A stretch of DNA of 64,000 nucleotides from Pseudomonas sp. A34-9 (GCF_029543085.1 NZ_CP119967.1:248001-312000), one strand, 5' to 3'. Positions 1 to 12,150 are shown, counted from the stretch's first letter. The notes: generated by a model not told the origin, from the sequence alone. Made by a program: numbers and translations.

Positions 1-381
1 CGGGCTGAGCAGCAGCGGGATGTGGTAATGCTGATCGGTCTGCTTCACTTCAAAAATCACCGGAATCTCCGGGAAGAACGTGTCGTGCTTGACCTTCTTG
101 AAGTACTCGCCGGTTTTGAACACCACGCGGTATTCACCCGCTTCAAAAGGCTGCTTGGCCGGGAACAGTTCGGCAATCCGCCCTTGTTCATTGGTCGTGC
201 CCTGAGCCAAAGGCTGCCAGTTCTCCCCGACATGTTTTTCCAGCGTCACGTTAATGCCTGGCGATGGCAGGCCGTTTTCCAGATTGAGCACGTGCACGCT
301 CAATGGATTGCCAGCGGCCAGCGCCAGGCTTGAGAAAGCACTCAGGCCGAGCGCGGCGAAAGTCATGCGCAAAGTATTCAT
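1..381 (-). CDS. hiuH: 5-hydroxyisourate hydrolase, exported, 3' part outside window
   Basis: The visible 127 residues start MNTLRMTFAALGLSAFSS and continue into a transthyretin-like fold, with LSVHVLNLENGLPSPGINV, then GRIAELF, GEYRVVFKTGEYF, FFPEIPVIFEV and HYHIPLLLSP. The family hydrolyses 5-hydroxyisourate in the purine/urate oxidation pathway. The C-terminal YRGS tetrapeptide expected of the family lies beyond the window edge. An N-terminal signal peptide ending near ALA-AG points to the periplasm, as for E. coli HiuH. The start is supported by GGAGA 8 bases upstream. The gene follows the GlcG/HbpS-like gene by 12 bases and is probably co-transcribed with it. The nearby divergent two-component system matches the E. 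coli hiuH-hprRS arrangement. Confidence 0.88.
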   Translation of the reverse strand, partial: MNTLRMTFAALGLSAFSSLALAAGNPLSVHVLNLENGLPSPGINVTLEKHVGENWQPLAQGTTNEQGRIAELFPAKQPFEAGEYRVVFKTGEYFKKVKHDTFFPEIPVIFEVKQTDQHYHIPLLLSP

Positions 382-393
382 CGATGCATCTCC

Positions 394-879
394 TTATTGG
401 GAACGGATAGTGGCCAGGCCGGTTTTTTCGGCAGCCTTGATTGCACAGTTTTCGTCTTGCTCACCGCCGCCGGAGCCGGCCACGCCCATCGCACCGACCA
501 GTTCATCAGCAGCGAACAGCGGAATCCCGCCGCCAAGTAGCAGCAATTCGTCGAGAGTGTTGAGGTTGGCGGTTTCCGGATTGCTGCGAGCGCGTTCGGC
601 GAACAACCGGGTCGCGGTTTTGGTCGATAGCGCGGTGTACGCCTTGCGCTGGCTGGCGGCGGTGTTGTGTGGGCCGACGCCATCGCCGCGCAGGGTCACC
701 AGCAGATTGCCGCCCCGGTCGAGCACCGACACCGTGCCGGTGCAATTGGCCATTGCCGTGTCGGCGAGCAGACGTGCAGTTTCAAGATCAAGGTCGGCAT
801 GGCGCGGCAGTTCTGTGCCTGCGAACACGCTGGCGCTGAGGCCAAAGGCCAGGCTGGCTACAAGGTATTTGACGGTCAT
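394..879 (-). CDS. GlcG/HbpS family heme-binding-like exported protein
   Basis: 161 residues with a signal peptide (MTVKYLVASLAFGLSASVFA) followed by one GlcG/HbpS (DUF336) domain. Typical family segments are visible: VSVLDRGGNLLVTLRGDG, the SQRKAYTAL helix, a glycine-rich LLLGGGIPLF segment and GAMGVAGSGGGEQDENC. Members bind heme or act as accessory proteins in redox sensing; the ligand cannot be told from sequence. It is the first gene of the minus-strand operon with the isourate hydrolase, and lies divergent from the response regulator gene across a palindromic operator. Control by that two-component system is therefore likely (inference). Confidence 0.82.
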   Translation of the reverse strand: MTVKYLVASLAFGLSASVFAGTELPRHADLDLETARLLADTAMANCTGTVSVLDRGGNLLVTLRGDGVGPHNTAASQRKAYTALSTKTATRLFAERARSNPETANLNTLDELLLLGGGIPLFAADELVGAMGVAGSGGGEQDENCAIKAAEKTGLATIRSQ

Positions 880-945
880 GGACAGGCTCCAAAAGCGAAG
901 GTCGTCACCTTAATCGCCGGTCTTCGTCAGAACCTCGTCAGTCTG

Positions 946-961
946 ATTACAAGTTTGTAAT
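946..961. promoter_or_regulatory. Palindromic operator, HprR/CusR/CopR-like box
   Basis: ATTACAAGTTTGTAAT is a 7+2+7 inverted repeat in the divergent space between the GlcG-like/isourate hydrolase operon and the two-component genes. It closely matches the ATTACA-N-TGTAAT type boxes bound by the OmpR-family regulators HprR and CusR of E. coli. The position, 54 bases before the response regulator start and 67 bases before the opposite gene, suits control of both operons. Binding itself is an inference. Confidence 0.65.
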
Positions 962-1014
962 GGGCAACGCCGCCGAAGACGCCTAGCCTGTGTGCCTATC
1001 AATCGAGGTGTGCC

Positions 1015-1695
1015 ATGCGTTTGCTGGTCGTAGAAGATGAAGCCAAAACCGCGAATTTCCTCGCCAAAGGCCTGGGCGAGTCGGGTTTTGCCGTAGACGT
1101 GGCGCTCAATGGCCTCGATGGGCGCTACTTTATCGAGCAACAGGAATATGACCTGATCATCCTCGATGTGATGCTGCCCGGCCTCAACGGTTGGCAATTG
1201 CTGCAGCTGATTCGCCAGCGCGGCGCCACGCCGGTGCTGTTCCTCACCGCCAAGGACGCCATTGAAGACCGCGTGCGCGGTCTCGAACTGGGCGCCGACG
1301 ATTACTTGCTCAAACCCTTCGCTTTCGCCGAACTGCTCGCGCGCGTGCGCACCTTGCTGCGACGCGGGCCGATGCGCGAAGCTGAGTCGTACAACATCGC
1401 CGATCTGGAAATCGACGTCCTGCGCCGCCGCGTCAGCCGTGGTGGCCAGCGCATCGCGCTGACCAACAAAGAATTCGCCCTGCTGCACTTGCTCGCCAGC
1501 CGTCAGGGCGAAGTGCTGTCGCGCACGCTGATCGCCTCGCAGGTGTGGAACCTGAATTTCGACAGCGACACCAACATGGTCGAAGTCGCGGTACGCCGCT
1601 TGCGCGCGAAAGTCGATGACCCGTACATGCCGAAACTGATCCACACCGTGCGCGGCGTCGGTTATCAACTGGAAGCCCCTGACGATGCGCTCTAG
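1015..1695 (+). CDS. OmpR-family response regulator, heavy-metal/oxidant type
   Basis: 226 residues. The receiver domain carries the acidic pocket (VVEDE), phospho-acceptor D51 in [10 protein letters not shown], the T of LFLTAKD and K of LLKPF. The C-terminal winged helix (about 125-220) ends with [15 protein letters not shown] and [11 protein letters not shown]. It belongs to the CusR/CopR/HprR subgroup. GAGGTG before the ATG supports the start. It overlaps the kinase gene by 11 bases. The neighbouring isourate hydrolase suggests an HprR-like role in responding to oxidants or copper, but the signal cannot be read from sequence. Confidence 0.9.
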   Translation: MRLLVVEDEAKTANFLAKGLGESGFAVDVALNGLDGRYFIEQQEYDLIILDVMLPGLNGWQLLQLIRQRGATPVLFLTAKDAIEDRVRGLELGADDYLLKPFAFAELLARVRTLLRRGPMREAESYNIADLEIDVLRRRVSRGGQRIALTNKEFALLHLLASRQGEVLSRTLIASQVWNLNFDSDTNMVEVAVRRLRAKVDDPYMPKLIHTVRGVGYQLEAPDDAL

Positions 1696-3070
1696 GTCGA
1701 TCGCCTGGCGCCTGGCGCTGGCGTTCGCACTGGTCTGCGCTTTGGTGCTGAGCGCGATTGGCGTGTTTCTCTACCGCTCGCTCGCCTCGGAAATCGCCTA
1801 CCGCGACGACCTCGCCTTGCTCGGTCGGCTGGAGCAAGTGCGCGCGTTGCTCGCCGACAGCGACAGCCTCGACGCTTTGCAGGCACGGCCACGGCTGTAT
1901 CAGAACATGCTCGGCAATCTCGACAGCCTGTTGCTGGTGCGTCGCGCCGATGGCTCCAGTGTGATTGCGATCAACCCGCGTCAGCGCGATCTGCCAACCC
2001 TCAACGCAATCCCCGGCGAACAAACGCCGCAGCGCCGTGACGTGCTGACGTGGCAAGCGCCGGATGGCGCCGAACTGGCGCTGTTATCCGGCGCGGCGCA
2101 AGGGCCGAACGGCGAGCCGCTGACGGTCATCGCCGGCAAGGTGCTGAGCGAGCGTGAGCAGATGCTCGGCAGCTATCGCCTGCGCTTGTACATGTCAGTT
2201 GGGCTGGGTGCGCTGCTCGCTTTTGCCCTGGGCTTGCTGTTACTGCGCCGGGGCCTGCAACCGTTGCGTCAGTTGAGCGAAGCGGTACGCGGCATCGATC
2301 TGCGCAGCCTCGATCAACGCCTGCCCGCCACCGGCACGCCCGCCGAACTGCTAGAGCCGGTGCAGGCGCTCAACGGCATGCTCGCGCGGCTGGACGACAG
2401 CGTGCAGCGTCTGTCGCAGTTCTCCGCCGACCTTGCCCATGAGATCCGCACGCCGCTGCACACTTTGTTGGCGAGTAACGGACAGGCGCTGAATCATCCG
2501 CGCAGTATCGAGGAATATCAGGAAGTGCTGGCCTCGAACATGGAAGAGTTCGAGCGACTCAAACGCATGGCGGAAAACCTGATGTTCCTTGCCCGCGCCG
2601 AGCAGGCCGAGCGCGCGCTCAATCTGCAAACACTGGATTTGCACTGCGTTGGCAGTGAACTGTGCGATTACTTTGAAGCCTTGGCCGATGACCGCGATCT
2701 GCGGCTGGACAATCAACTGCATGGCGAACTGCGTGCCGATCAGCAACTGCTGCAACGTGCCCTCGGCAATCTGCTGGCCAATGCCGTGCGCCACGCTGAT
2801 TCCGAAACCGTGATCAGTTTGCATCGTCGCGACGAGGCGGGTTGGTGCTGGTTGCAGGTGCACAACCACGGCCCGGCGATTGCACCCGAGCATTTGGGCA
2901 AACTGTTTGATCGTTTCTATCGCGTCGATCCTTCCCGGGCGGAGCCGGGGGATTCGGGTGGGTTGGGGTTGGCGATCGTGCAGTCGATCATGCAGTTGCA
3001 TGGGGGGCAGGTGCGGGTGAGTAGTGATGCTGACGGCACCGTTTTTGAACTGGGTTTTGCGTTGAATTAA
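1685..3070 (+). CDS. Heavy-metal/oxidant sensor histidine kinase (CusS/HprS type)
   Basis: 461 residues. TM1 lies at about 10-32, a periplasmic sensor loop at about 33-165 and TM2 at about 167-187, followed by HAMP, the HisKA phospho-site H252 ([16 protein letters not shown]) and HATPase with N box [10 protein letters not shown] and G box [11 protein letters not shown]. Length and order match the heavy-metal sensor kinase family. The ATG lies inside the regulator gene (11-base overlap), indicating translational coupling. The loop shows no obvious metal-binding cysteines or histidine cluster, so an oxidant or HprS-like signal is at least as likely as copper (inference). Confidence 0.9.
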   Translation: MRSRSIAWRLALAFALVCALVLSAIGVFLYRSLASEIAYRDDLALLGRLEQVRALLADSDSLDALQARPRLYQNMLGNLDSLLLVRRADGSSVIAINPRQRDLPTLNAIPGEQTPQRRDVLTWQAPDGAELALLSGAAQGPNGEPLTVIAGKVLSEREQMLGSYRLRLYMSVGLGALLAFALGLLLLRRGLQPLRQLSEAVRGIDLRSLDQRLPATGTPAELLEPVQALNGMLARLDDSVQRLSQFSADLAHEIRTPLHTLLASNGQALNHPRSIEEYQEVLASNMEEFERLKRMAENLMFLARAEQAERALNLQTLDLHCVGSELCDYFEALADDRDLRLDNQLHGELRADQQLLQRALGNLLANAVRHADSETVISLHRRDEAGWCWLQVHNHGPAIAPEHLGKLFDRFYRVDPSRAEPGDSGGLGLAIVQSIMQLHGGQVRVSSDADGTVFELGFALN

Positions 3071-3110
3071 AGGGCGCTATCGCGAGCAGATCAGACAAGC
3101 TGATTCTGTA

Positions 3111-4115
3111 TCAGCGCAACCCATCGCGAAACTGCCCCGGCGTCATCCCCGTCCAGCGCTTGAACGCGCGGCTGAAACTGCTGGTGTCGGCAAAACCGAG
3201 CAAATAACTCACCTCACTCAACGAACACTGCGGATCGCGCAGGTGCAGCAACGCCAGATTCTCGCGGCTTTCGTTGAGCAATGTGTCAAAGCGGCAACCC
3301 TCATCTGCCAAATGCCGCTGCAAACTGCGCAAACTCAAGTGCAACGCCTGGGCAATCCGTTCTGCACTGGGCTCACCTTCCGGCAATTGTTCTTCAATCG
3401 CGTCGCGCACCTTGCGCTCCCAGGTCAGCGGTTTGAGCTGGGCCATCGTGCGTTTGAGCACCGCTTCGTTGTGTTCGGCGAGTTCCGGGTTGGCGTCGTC
3501 GAGGTGGCTGTCGAAGTCGGCGAGGGCGAATTCCAGGCGATCCTCGCTACAGCCGAAATGCACCGGGGCGCGGAAGACTTTGTGCCATTGGTGCGCATCG
3601 CTCGGTTCCGGGCGGCGCAGGTAAACGGCCAGCGGCGCGTAATCACGGCCGAGGCGATTGCGGCAGGTGCGCACGTAGATCGCGGTGAAGGCATCGATAG
3701 CTTCGAAGGCCGGCGCCGGATTGCCTGACGGAATTTTCAGGCGGAATTGATAGCGGTCGTCGCCACGACTCAGCTCCAGTTCCAGCGCGTCGCTGACCAC
3801 CGGGTGATAGCGCACGATACGTTCGAACACCTCGCGCAAACTGCCGCTGGCGACCAGCGCGTAACCGAGGGCATGGAACGTGGTCGGGCTGACGAACCGC
3901 GACACGCGCAGACCAATCGCCGGGTCGCCGCTGACCTGTACGGCGATTTCCCACAGGCGCGTCGTGCCGGACAGCGGATAGCGCGCGTTGGGGTCGTCCA
4001 TCAAATGGGGGTCGAGCCCGGCCTGCTGGCACAAGGCAATGCTGTCCAGCCCCAGCGCATCGAGTTGTTTGCGCAAGGCACGGGTCCAGCTGGCGAGGGA
4101 GGTCGGTTCCTTCAT
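3111..4115 (-). CDS. AraC-family transcriptional regulator
   Basis: 334 residues. The N-terminal part matches the arabinose-binding-like domain of OruR/ArgR-type AraC regulators. The C-terminal double helix-turn-helix runs from about 235, with ERIAQALHLSLRSLQRHL and LSEVSYLLGFADTSSFSRAF followed by KRWTGMTPGQFR. It is divergent from the fatty-acid desaturase gene with 100 bases between the starts, so it is the probable regulator of that gene. The effector is unknown. Confidence 0.88.
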   Translation of the reverse strand: MKEPTSLASWTRALRKQLDALGLDSIALCQQAGLDPHLMDDPNARYPLSGTTRLWEIAVQVSGDPAIGLRVSRFVSPTTFHALGYALVASGSLREVFERIVRYHPVVSDALELELSRGDDRYQFRLKIPSGNPAPAFEAIDAFTAIYVRTCRNRLGRDYAPLAVYLRRPEPSDAHQWHKVFRAPVHFGCSEDRLEFALADFDSHLDDANPELAEHNEAVLKRTMAQLKPLTWERKVRDAIEEQLPEGEPSAERIAQALHLSLRSLQRHLADEGCRFDTLLNESRENLALLHLRDPQCSLSEVSYLLGFADTSSFSRAFKRWTGMTPGQFRDGLR

Positions 4116-4215
4116 GCTGATTGGCGCTTCCGGTCAACAGGTTGGCGTTCTCGGCTACCGCAATTGAAGCGTTGGCGAGGCACGATGCGAACATCATAAA
4201 CCCGAGGATGGAAGC

Positions 4216-5286
4216 ATGGACGGTACTTCTGCAAGTCCCCCACGACACAATGCGGCCCAGCGATCAGCGCATATTCGCGAAGTAGTGCTGGCCAAAGGCG
4301 TCGAGCTGCGCGAGCGCTACCCGATTCTCAAGCATCAGGATGCGCTGGGCGCGGTGATTCTGGCCTTTGCCCTGATCGGGATGATCGGTTCGGCGACGCT
4401 GTATATCAGCGGCCATATGGCGTGGTGGGTGTGCCTGTTGCTCAATGCGTTTTTCGCGTCGCTGACCCATGAGCTGGAACACGACCTGATCCACAGCATG
4501 TACTTCCGCAAGCAGCGCGTGCCACACAACCTGATGATGGGCCTGGTGTGGCTGGCGCGGCCAAGCACGATCAACCCGTGGATTCGCCGGCATTTGCACC
4601 TCAATCACCACAAGGTCTCCGGCACTGAAACCGACATGGAAGAACGCGCGATCACCAACGGTGAGCCGTGGGGTTTTGCGCGCTTGCTGATGGTTGGCGA
4701 CAACGTGATGTCGGCGTTCATCCGCATGCTGCGGGCCAAGACCTGGGCGCACAAGTTCAGCATCATCAAGCGCACGCTGAAGGTCTACGCGCCGCTGGCG
4801 CTGGTGCATTGGGGCGCGTGGTATGTGTTTCTCGGTTTTCATGCGGCCAACGGCATCGCTTACCTGATGGGCTCGCCGATTGAATGGTCAGCGACCACAT
4901 TGTCGGTGATTCAGGTGATCGATATCGCCGCCGTGGTGATCATCGGCCCGAACGTGTTGCGCACCTTTTGCCTGCACTTCATCAGCTCGAACATGCATTA
5001 CTACGGCGATGTCGAGCCGGGCAATGTGCTGCAGCAGTGCCAGGTGTTGAACCCTTGGTGGTTGTGGCCGTTGCAGGCGTTCTGCTTCAACTTTGGCAGC
5101 AGCCACGGGATTCATCATTTTGTCGTGAAGGAACCGTTTTACATTCGCCAGATGACCGTGCCGGTGGCGCATAAGGTGATGCGCGAGATGGGGGTTCGGT
5201 TTAATGATTTCGGCACGTTTGGGCGGGCGAACCGCTTTGTTCGTCGGGATGAAATCGCGGTTTCTGGTGAGGCGGTGGAGGCCTGA
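4216..5286 (+). CDS. Membrane fatty-acid desaturase-like enzyme
   Basis: 356 residues. Three histidine boxes of the membrane desaturase/hydroxylase superfamily are visible: HELEHDLIH at 85-93, RRHLHLNHHK at 124-133 and HGIHHF near 297. Hydrophobic segments lie at about 45-80, 190-215 and 230-250. Such proteins use a di-iron centre and oxygen to desaturate or hydroxylate acyl chains or related lipids. The exact substrate is not readable. It is a single gene, divergent from the AraC regulator and followed directly by a family-A repeat that may end the transcript. Confidence 0.85.
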   Translation: MDGTSASPPRHNAAQRSAHIREVVLAKGVELRERYPILKHQDALGAVILAFALIGMIGSATLYISGHMAWWVCLLLNAFFASLTHELEHDLIHSMYFRKQRVPHNLMMGLVWLARPSTINPWIRRHLHLNHHKVSGTETDMEERAITNGEPWGFARLLMVGDNVMSAFIRMLRAKTWAHKFSIIKRTLKVYAPLALVHWGAWYVFLGFHAANGIAYLMGSPIEWSATTLSVIQVIDIAAVVIIGPNVLRTFCLHFISSNMHYYGDVEPGNVLQQCQVLNPWWLWPLQAFCFNFGSSHGIHHFVVKEPFYIRQMTVPVAHKVMREMGVRFNDFGTFGRANRFVRRDEIAVSGEAVEA

Positions 5287-5293
5287 CAAACTG

Positions 5294-5485
5294 CCCTCAC
5301 CCTAACCCTCCCGAAACGTCGGACCGCCCATAGGGAGAGGGGACCGATTGGGGGATATTGGGGGAACTACGCCGACCTGAACGTTTTTCGTCGAATCCAT
5401 AATCGACCCGATTTTTCAGGTCGATGTTGACGAAAGACACCTCGGTCAGTCCCCTCTCCCTTTGGGAGAGGGTTAGGGTGAGGGG
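5294..5485. repeat. Family A extragenic inverted repeat, copy 1
   Basis: About 190 bases. The left end reads CCCTCACCCTAACCCTCCCG and the right end is its near complement (GGGAGAGGGTTAGGGTGAGG). The core carries CGCCGACCTGAA and TTCAGGTCGATG. The left arm has the variant CGAAACGTCGGACCGCC. It lies 7 bases after the desaturase stop codon. Related copies are at 13072, 22849, 25777, 53481 and 62829. Confidence 0.85.
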
Positions 5486-5500
5486 CTTTTGATCTTGCCC

Positions 5501-7937
<2,437 letters not shown>

Positions 7938-7941
<4 letters not shown>

Positions 7942-9536
7942 GCGTGTCTCCAGCGGGTGGCGCGAATTTCCAGGCGTTGGCCAATGAGGTTGAGCAGGGC
8001 GCCGGTGAGGCCGACGAAAAGCATGCCGGCCATGATCAGGTCCATGCGCAGCAGTTGTTGTGCGCCGATCATCTGGCTGCCGATGCCGCCGTTGGACGGC
8101 ATGAAATATTCAGCGCCGATGGTGCCGAGCCAGGCGTAGATCAGGCTCAGGCGCAGACCGGCGAAAATTCCCGGAGCGGCGCCCGGCAGCACCAGCCGGC
8201 GCAAACGCTGCCCGAGGCTCAGGCGCAGGACTTGTGCGGCTTCGTTGAGTTGTGGCGAAAGATTGGCGACGCTGCGTTGCGTCGCGATAAACAGTGGGAA
8301 GAACGCGGCAAGGGCGACAAATACCCACTTGGCCAATTCGCCGAGACCGAACCACGCGGTGAGCAGCGGCACCCAGGCGAAGATGGCGATCTGGCGGAGG
8401 GCGGCGAGGGTCGGGCCGAGCACGCGTTCGCTGGTGCGCGACAAGCCCAGCAGCAAGCCGAGGGCAAAACCGAGGCCGCCGCCCAACAGTAAACCGGCTA
8501 GGGTGCGGCCCAGGCTCAGGGCCATACCGCTGACCAACGTACCGTCGAGCACGCCGTCCCAGGCAGTGATCAACACGGCCAACGGGCTGACCAGAATGTT
8601 GTTGTCGACCCACTGCTGCTCGTTCGCCAATTGCCACACCGCCAGCAAACTCAGTGGCAGCAGCCACGGTTGCAGGCGCTGCCAGCCTTCATGACGCGGG
8701 CCGCGACGAATTTCGGCGGTAGCCGGATGCGGCCAGTGCACCAGTTTGCGGTCCAGCAGACCGATGCCGCGATCCATCGCCACACCGATCAAACCGATGA
8801 CCACGATGCACACGAAGACGATATCGAGCATGAACAACTGCCGCGCCCAGACCATCAGGTAACCGATGCCTTCGCTGGAGGCGAGCAGCTCGACCGCCAG
8901 CAGCGATGTCCACCCAGCCGCCAGTGCCAGGCGTACGCCGGCCATGAACGCAGGAAGGGCGGCGGGTAATACCAGGCGACGGATCAGAAGGTGTGGCGGC
9001 AGACGTAGCACGGCGGCAGCCTCGCGCAGTTTTGGCTGTGCATCGCGTACGCCGACGAGGGTGTGCAGGGTCACCGGGACGACGATGGCTTTGATCAGCA
9101 CCACCAGTTTCAGCACTTCGCCGATGCCGAAAAACACCATGAACAACGGAATCCACGCCAGCGTCGGCACCTGCGACAGACCGGCGAAAGTCGGGAAGAC
9201 CAGACGTTCGAGACGGCGGCTGAAACCCAGCGCCGCACCGAGCACCGCACCGGCGGAAATCCCTGCGAGCAAGCCCCAGAACAAGCGTTGCAGGCTGATC
9301 CACAAGTGACTCCACAACTCGCCATGCGCCAGTTCGACGGCGCTGTTCCACACCAGCGACGGCGCGGGCAGGATCTGTTCGCTCATCCACTCGTTGCGTG
9401 CGGTCAGCCACCACAGGGTGAACAGGCTGAGGGGCAGCAGCCATGGCAACAGGCGCTGGTTCAGGCTTGTCCAGGTACGGCGGCTTTTCAGCGGCGGCGC
9501 GGGGAGTGGCAGACTGAGCAAGGATTGGCGGGCCAT
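7938..9536 (-). CDS. atsB: ABC importer permease, two fused permease domains
   Basis: 532 residues. Two complete BPD_transp_1 domains lie in tandem, each with its own EAA loop: REAAAVLRLPPHLLIRRLVL in the N half and NEAAQVLRLSLGQRLRRLVL in the C half. Family members such as SsuC have one domain and dimerise; here one chain supplies both halves. The start at 9536 is chosen because GGAGG lies 7 bases upstream; the frame stays open further upstream only through the repeat at 9570-9645. It ends in an ATGA overlap with the ATPase gene. Confidence 0.87.
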
Positions 9537-9569
9537 GGGTGACCTCCGTTGTCGGGTTGGCTCAAGATC

Positions 9570-9645
9570 AAAAGATCGCAGCCTTCGGCAGCTCCTGCTC
9601 GGAATTGCGTGGACCCAGTAGGAGCTGCCGAAGGCTGCGATCTTT
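9570..9645. repeat. Family D REP inverted pair
   Basis: The arms AAGATCGCAGCCTTCGGCAG and TAGGAGCTGCCGAAGGCTGC are inverted around a short spacer. The same REP type occurs at 30664 and 63883. It lies inside the atsB-atsR divergent region, just upstream of the atsB ribosome binding site. Confidence 0.8.
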
Positions 9646-9917
9646 AGCGGTATTAGCAACAAACAAAAGGTTATAAGTGATTGTGTAAAATGTATTTTTA
9701 GAGATAAGCAGCGCCATTTAAGGCTTCCAGCCCACGCGCATCCAATGCATTCGAAGAATATTTTCGATGCTGTTTATGCATACGCCGCTGCAAGCCCCGT
9801 CGCTGCTCGCTTAGCTTAAAAAGCTATAAAAATGTGCATTTATAGTATTTAAGCGAAGGTATGCATTCGGCCTACTTTCGGCTCCTCAACGCCCGTCGTG
9901 ATCAAGGAGCTGCACCC
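9646..9917. promoter_or_regulatory. Divergent atsB/atsR control region with repeated ATGCATT-type sites
   Basis: This is an AT-rich stretch with no gene. AATGCATT (9744), TATGCATA (9775), TGTGCATT (about 9833) and ATGCATT (9861) recur, and similar sites lie near both LysR genes of this cluster. They are candidate regulator sites. A CTTATAACC element also lies on the minus strand near 9670. Promoter positions are not certain. Confidence 0.45.
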
Positions 9918-10931
9918 ATGAACCTCCCCTTCAAACGTGTTTTCAGTCTGTTTGCCGTTCCTGTGCTGGCGGGTCTGCTGGCGGTCACCGCCCAGGCCGA
10001 TGAACTCAAGGAAATCAGGATCGCCGTGCCTGACCTGAGCGCGGGTACTCAGCACAGTGGCGGCGGTGTGGTCGATGTGTTGCGTGATCAGCAGATTTTT
10101 GAAAAAGCCTTCGCCGATCAGGGCATCAAGATTCAGTGGAATTTCTTCAAAGGTGCCGGGCCGGTGATCAATGAGGCGTTTGCCAACGGTCAAGTCGATC
10201 TGGCGTATCTGGGCGATCTGGCGGCGATCATCGGCAAGTCCAATGGCCTCGATACGCGCTTGCTCAGCGCCAGTGCGCGTGGGGTGAAGCAGTATCTGGG
10301 CGTGGTGCCGGGCTCCGGGATCAAGACCCTGCAGGATTTGAAGGGCAAGCGCGTGGCGATCTTTCGCGGCACTGCGACGCAACTGTCATTCGATGCAGCG
10401 CTGGCCAGTCAGGGTCTGAGCGAGAAGGATTTGAAGGTGATCAACCTCGACTTCACCGGCGCGACCGCCGCACTGGCGGCCAAACAGATCGATGCGTCGT
10501 GGGGCAGTTCCGGTTTGGCGGCGTTGCAGACCAAGGGGTTGGCCGAGTTGCCTTTGAACACCAAAGATCTGGGTGGCGCCGGCAGCGTGCAGTCGGTATT
10601 GGTCGGCACGGGCAAGTTTGTCGATGCACACCCGGAGGCGGTGGCGAAATTGCTCAAGGCGCAGCAACAGGCGGTGGAGTGGCTGACCGAGGACAGTAAC
10701 AAGGCGGCCTACGTGCAGTTGGTCTCGGGGTTGGCGAGTTATCCACCGGTGATCCTCACCGAGGACCTCAAGGATCAGAAATTGAGCGAAGTGTTCCCGT
10801 CGACGCTGGATCCGGTGTTCCTGGGTAGCTTGCAAGACAAGGTTGATCTGGCGGCGCAGCAGAAGCTGATTCGCAAGCCGTTCAAGGTCAATGATTGGGT
10901 CGCGCCTGAGTTGGCAGCGGCCAAGCTCTAA
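9918..10931 (+). CDS. atsR: ABC importer substrate-binding protein for sulfate esters
   Basis: 337 residues from the ATG at 9918, chosen because AAGGAGC lies 8 bases upstream and a signal peptide follows directly (MNLPFKRVFSLFAVPVLAG...TAQA). The mature part is a periplasmic-binding fold of the SsuA/TauA/NMT1 type: VDVLRDQQIFEKAF, KGAGPVINEAFANGQVDLAYLGDLAA and GTATQLSFDAAL. It is divergent from the permease-ATPase-arylsulfatase operon and is the likely capture component. The ligand, a sulfate ester or sulfonate, is inferred from the neighbours. Confidence 0.85.
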   Translation: MNLPFKRVFSLFAVPVLAGLLAVTAQADELKEIRIAVPDLSAGTQHSGGGVVDVLRDQQIFEKAFADQGIKIQWNFFKGAGPVINEAFANGQVDLAYLGDLAAIIGKSNGLDTRLLSASARGVKQYLGVVPGSGIKTLQDLKGKRVAIFRGTATQLSFDAALASQGLSEKDLKVINLDFTGATAALAAKQIDASWGSSGLAALQTKGLAELPLNTKDLGGAGSVQSVLVGTGKFVDAHPEAVAKLLKAQQQAVEWLTEDSNKAAYVQLVSGLASYPPVILTEDLKDQKLSEVFPSTLDPVFLGSLQDKVDLAAQQKLIRKPFKVNDWVAPELAAAKL

Positions 10932-10939
10932 CGCACGCC

Positions 10940-11045
10940 GATCGTTCCCACGCTCTGCGTGGGAACGCCTCAATAAACGCTCCGCGTCCGCTTTGGGACG
11001 CCGAGCGTCCCGGGCTGCATTCCCACGCAGAGCGTGGGAACGATC
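10940..11045. repeat. Family B extragenic inverted repeat, copy 1
   Basis: The ends GATCGTTCCCACGCTCTGCG and CGCAGAGCGTGGGAACGATC are perfect inverted complements. Inside is a second nested pair (CGCTCCGCGTCC / GGGACGCCGAGCG). Copies are at 29330, 43380 and 51232. It lies between the ends of two converging genes, where it could stop transcription from both sides. Confidence 0.88.
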
Positions 11046-11048
11046 CTC

Positions 11049-11969
11049 TTAAACGGCGACGCTGATTTCCTGCTTATCCACAGCCACCAGCGTCTCGATC
11101 ATCGCCCTCGCCGCCGGGGACAAGCGAAACCCGGTACGACTGACAATCCCGCACCGCGCATTCATGCTCTCGAGGTTCTGCGGCAGATTGCGCCAGTGCA
11201 ACAGCGCCAGTGAACCTTGGGCAATGTCCTCGTAGAACGCCTCCTCGGTACCGATACCAATGGCATTCGATTGCAGTACCACTTTGACCAGCGCCGGAAA
11301 ATGCTCGGTCTCGATGGTTGGGGAAAAATCGATCCTGCCGCTCAGATTCGCCAGCAATTTGCGAATGCCCGGCGGTATCAGCGTGGTCGCCAGCGGGTAG
11401 TCGAACATGTCGTTGGTCGACAGGCTTTCCTTGGCTAGCAGCGGATGCCCCGGCCGGCAGAAAAACACCCCGCGTTTGGGCGTCAGCGCCTGGGTCTGGA
11501 AGTTCGGATCCGACTCGAAATGACGAATGTCGGCGATAAAGAATTCGATCTCTTCACGGCTCAGTGCGCGGCTGAGTTTTTCCCAGTTATCCACCTGAAA
11601 ACAGGTGCGTACTTTCGGGTGCGCATTGATGAATTGCGCCACAGCATCGGGCACCAGTTTCACCGCCGGCGCCGGGCCGCAACCGAAGTGCACTTCACCG
11701 GCATCGAGCTTGGTCATCTGCGTCACTTCGGCACTGAGCAACGCCGCGCCCTGCACCAGGCTCAGGGCGTGCTGCAGCACCACCTGACCTTCAGGCGTGG
11801 GGCGCAAATCCTTGTTGCCGCGATCTACCAGCACGCAGCCGAACTCTTGCTCCAACCCTTGAATACTGCGGCTGAACGCCGGTTGAGTGATGCCCATTGC
11901 GTCTGCCGCACGGACAAAACTGCGGTGCTCGTTGAGGGCGATGAAGTAACGCAACTGGCGAAGATCCAT
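11049..11969 (-). CDS. LysR-family regulator next to atsK
   Basis: 306 residues from M at 11969 (GGAAAAG upstream; an upstream in-frame ATG has no spaced ribosome site). The N-terminal helix-turn-helix reads LRQLRYFIALNEHRSFVRAA and GITQPAFSRSIQGLEQEFG. The effector domain starts with the unusual FGCGPAPAVKL. It is strongly similar to the LysR protein at 15079-16023. Divergent from atsK, it is the probable regulator of the sulfate-ester genes; SftR of P. putida plays that part. Orthology is an inference. Confidence 0.87.
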   Translation of the reverse strand: MDLRQLRYFIALNEHRSFVRAADAMGITQPAFSRSIQGLEQEFGCVLVDRGNKDLRPTPEGQVVLQHALSLVQGAALLSAEVTQMTKLDAGEVHFGCGPAPAVKLVPDAVAQFINAHPKVRTCFQVDNWEKLSRALSREEIEFFIADIRHFESDPNFQTQALTPKRGVFFCRPGHPLLAKESLSTNDMFDYPLATTLIPPGIRKLLANLSGRIDFSPTIETEHFPALVKVVLQSNAIGIGTEEAFYEDIAQGSLALLHWRNLPQNLESMNARCGIVSRTGFRLSPAARAMIETLVAVDKQEISVAV

Positions 11970-12150
11970 ATGCTTTTCCGGCATCCTAAAAATAGCTCGA
12001 AGGCATTTGCGACGAGGGTTGCTAGAGGTTTTAAATGCAAGCTCTTATTCCGTCAACGAAGCATGTGAATATCTATTAGATGTAAATGGAATATAGATAG
12101 AGCGTTGTTTCGCTGCCGTCCAACCGTAAACAGTCGATGAGGGTCTACCC
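11970..12150. promoter_or_regulatory. LysR/atsK divergent promoter region
   Basis: An AT-rich spacer. It contains CTTATTCCGTCAACGAA at 12044, which is closely shared with the promoter at 23086. An inverted TATCTAT ... ATAGATA pair follows 20-50 bases later, next to a TATTAG -10-like hexamer. GCATTT and AATGCA half sites lie at about 12003 and 12034. Candidate sites for CysB and for the adjacent LysR protein; not proven. Confidence 0.45.

Noticed and set aside
9537..9662. Extended start for the fused permease (42 extra residues)
   Set aside because: The extension is translated from the REP repeat and lies before a clear GGAGG ribosome site at the shorter start.
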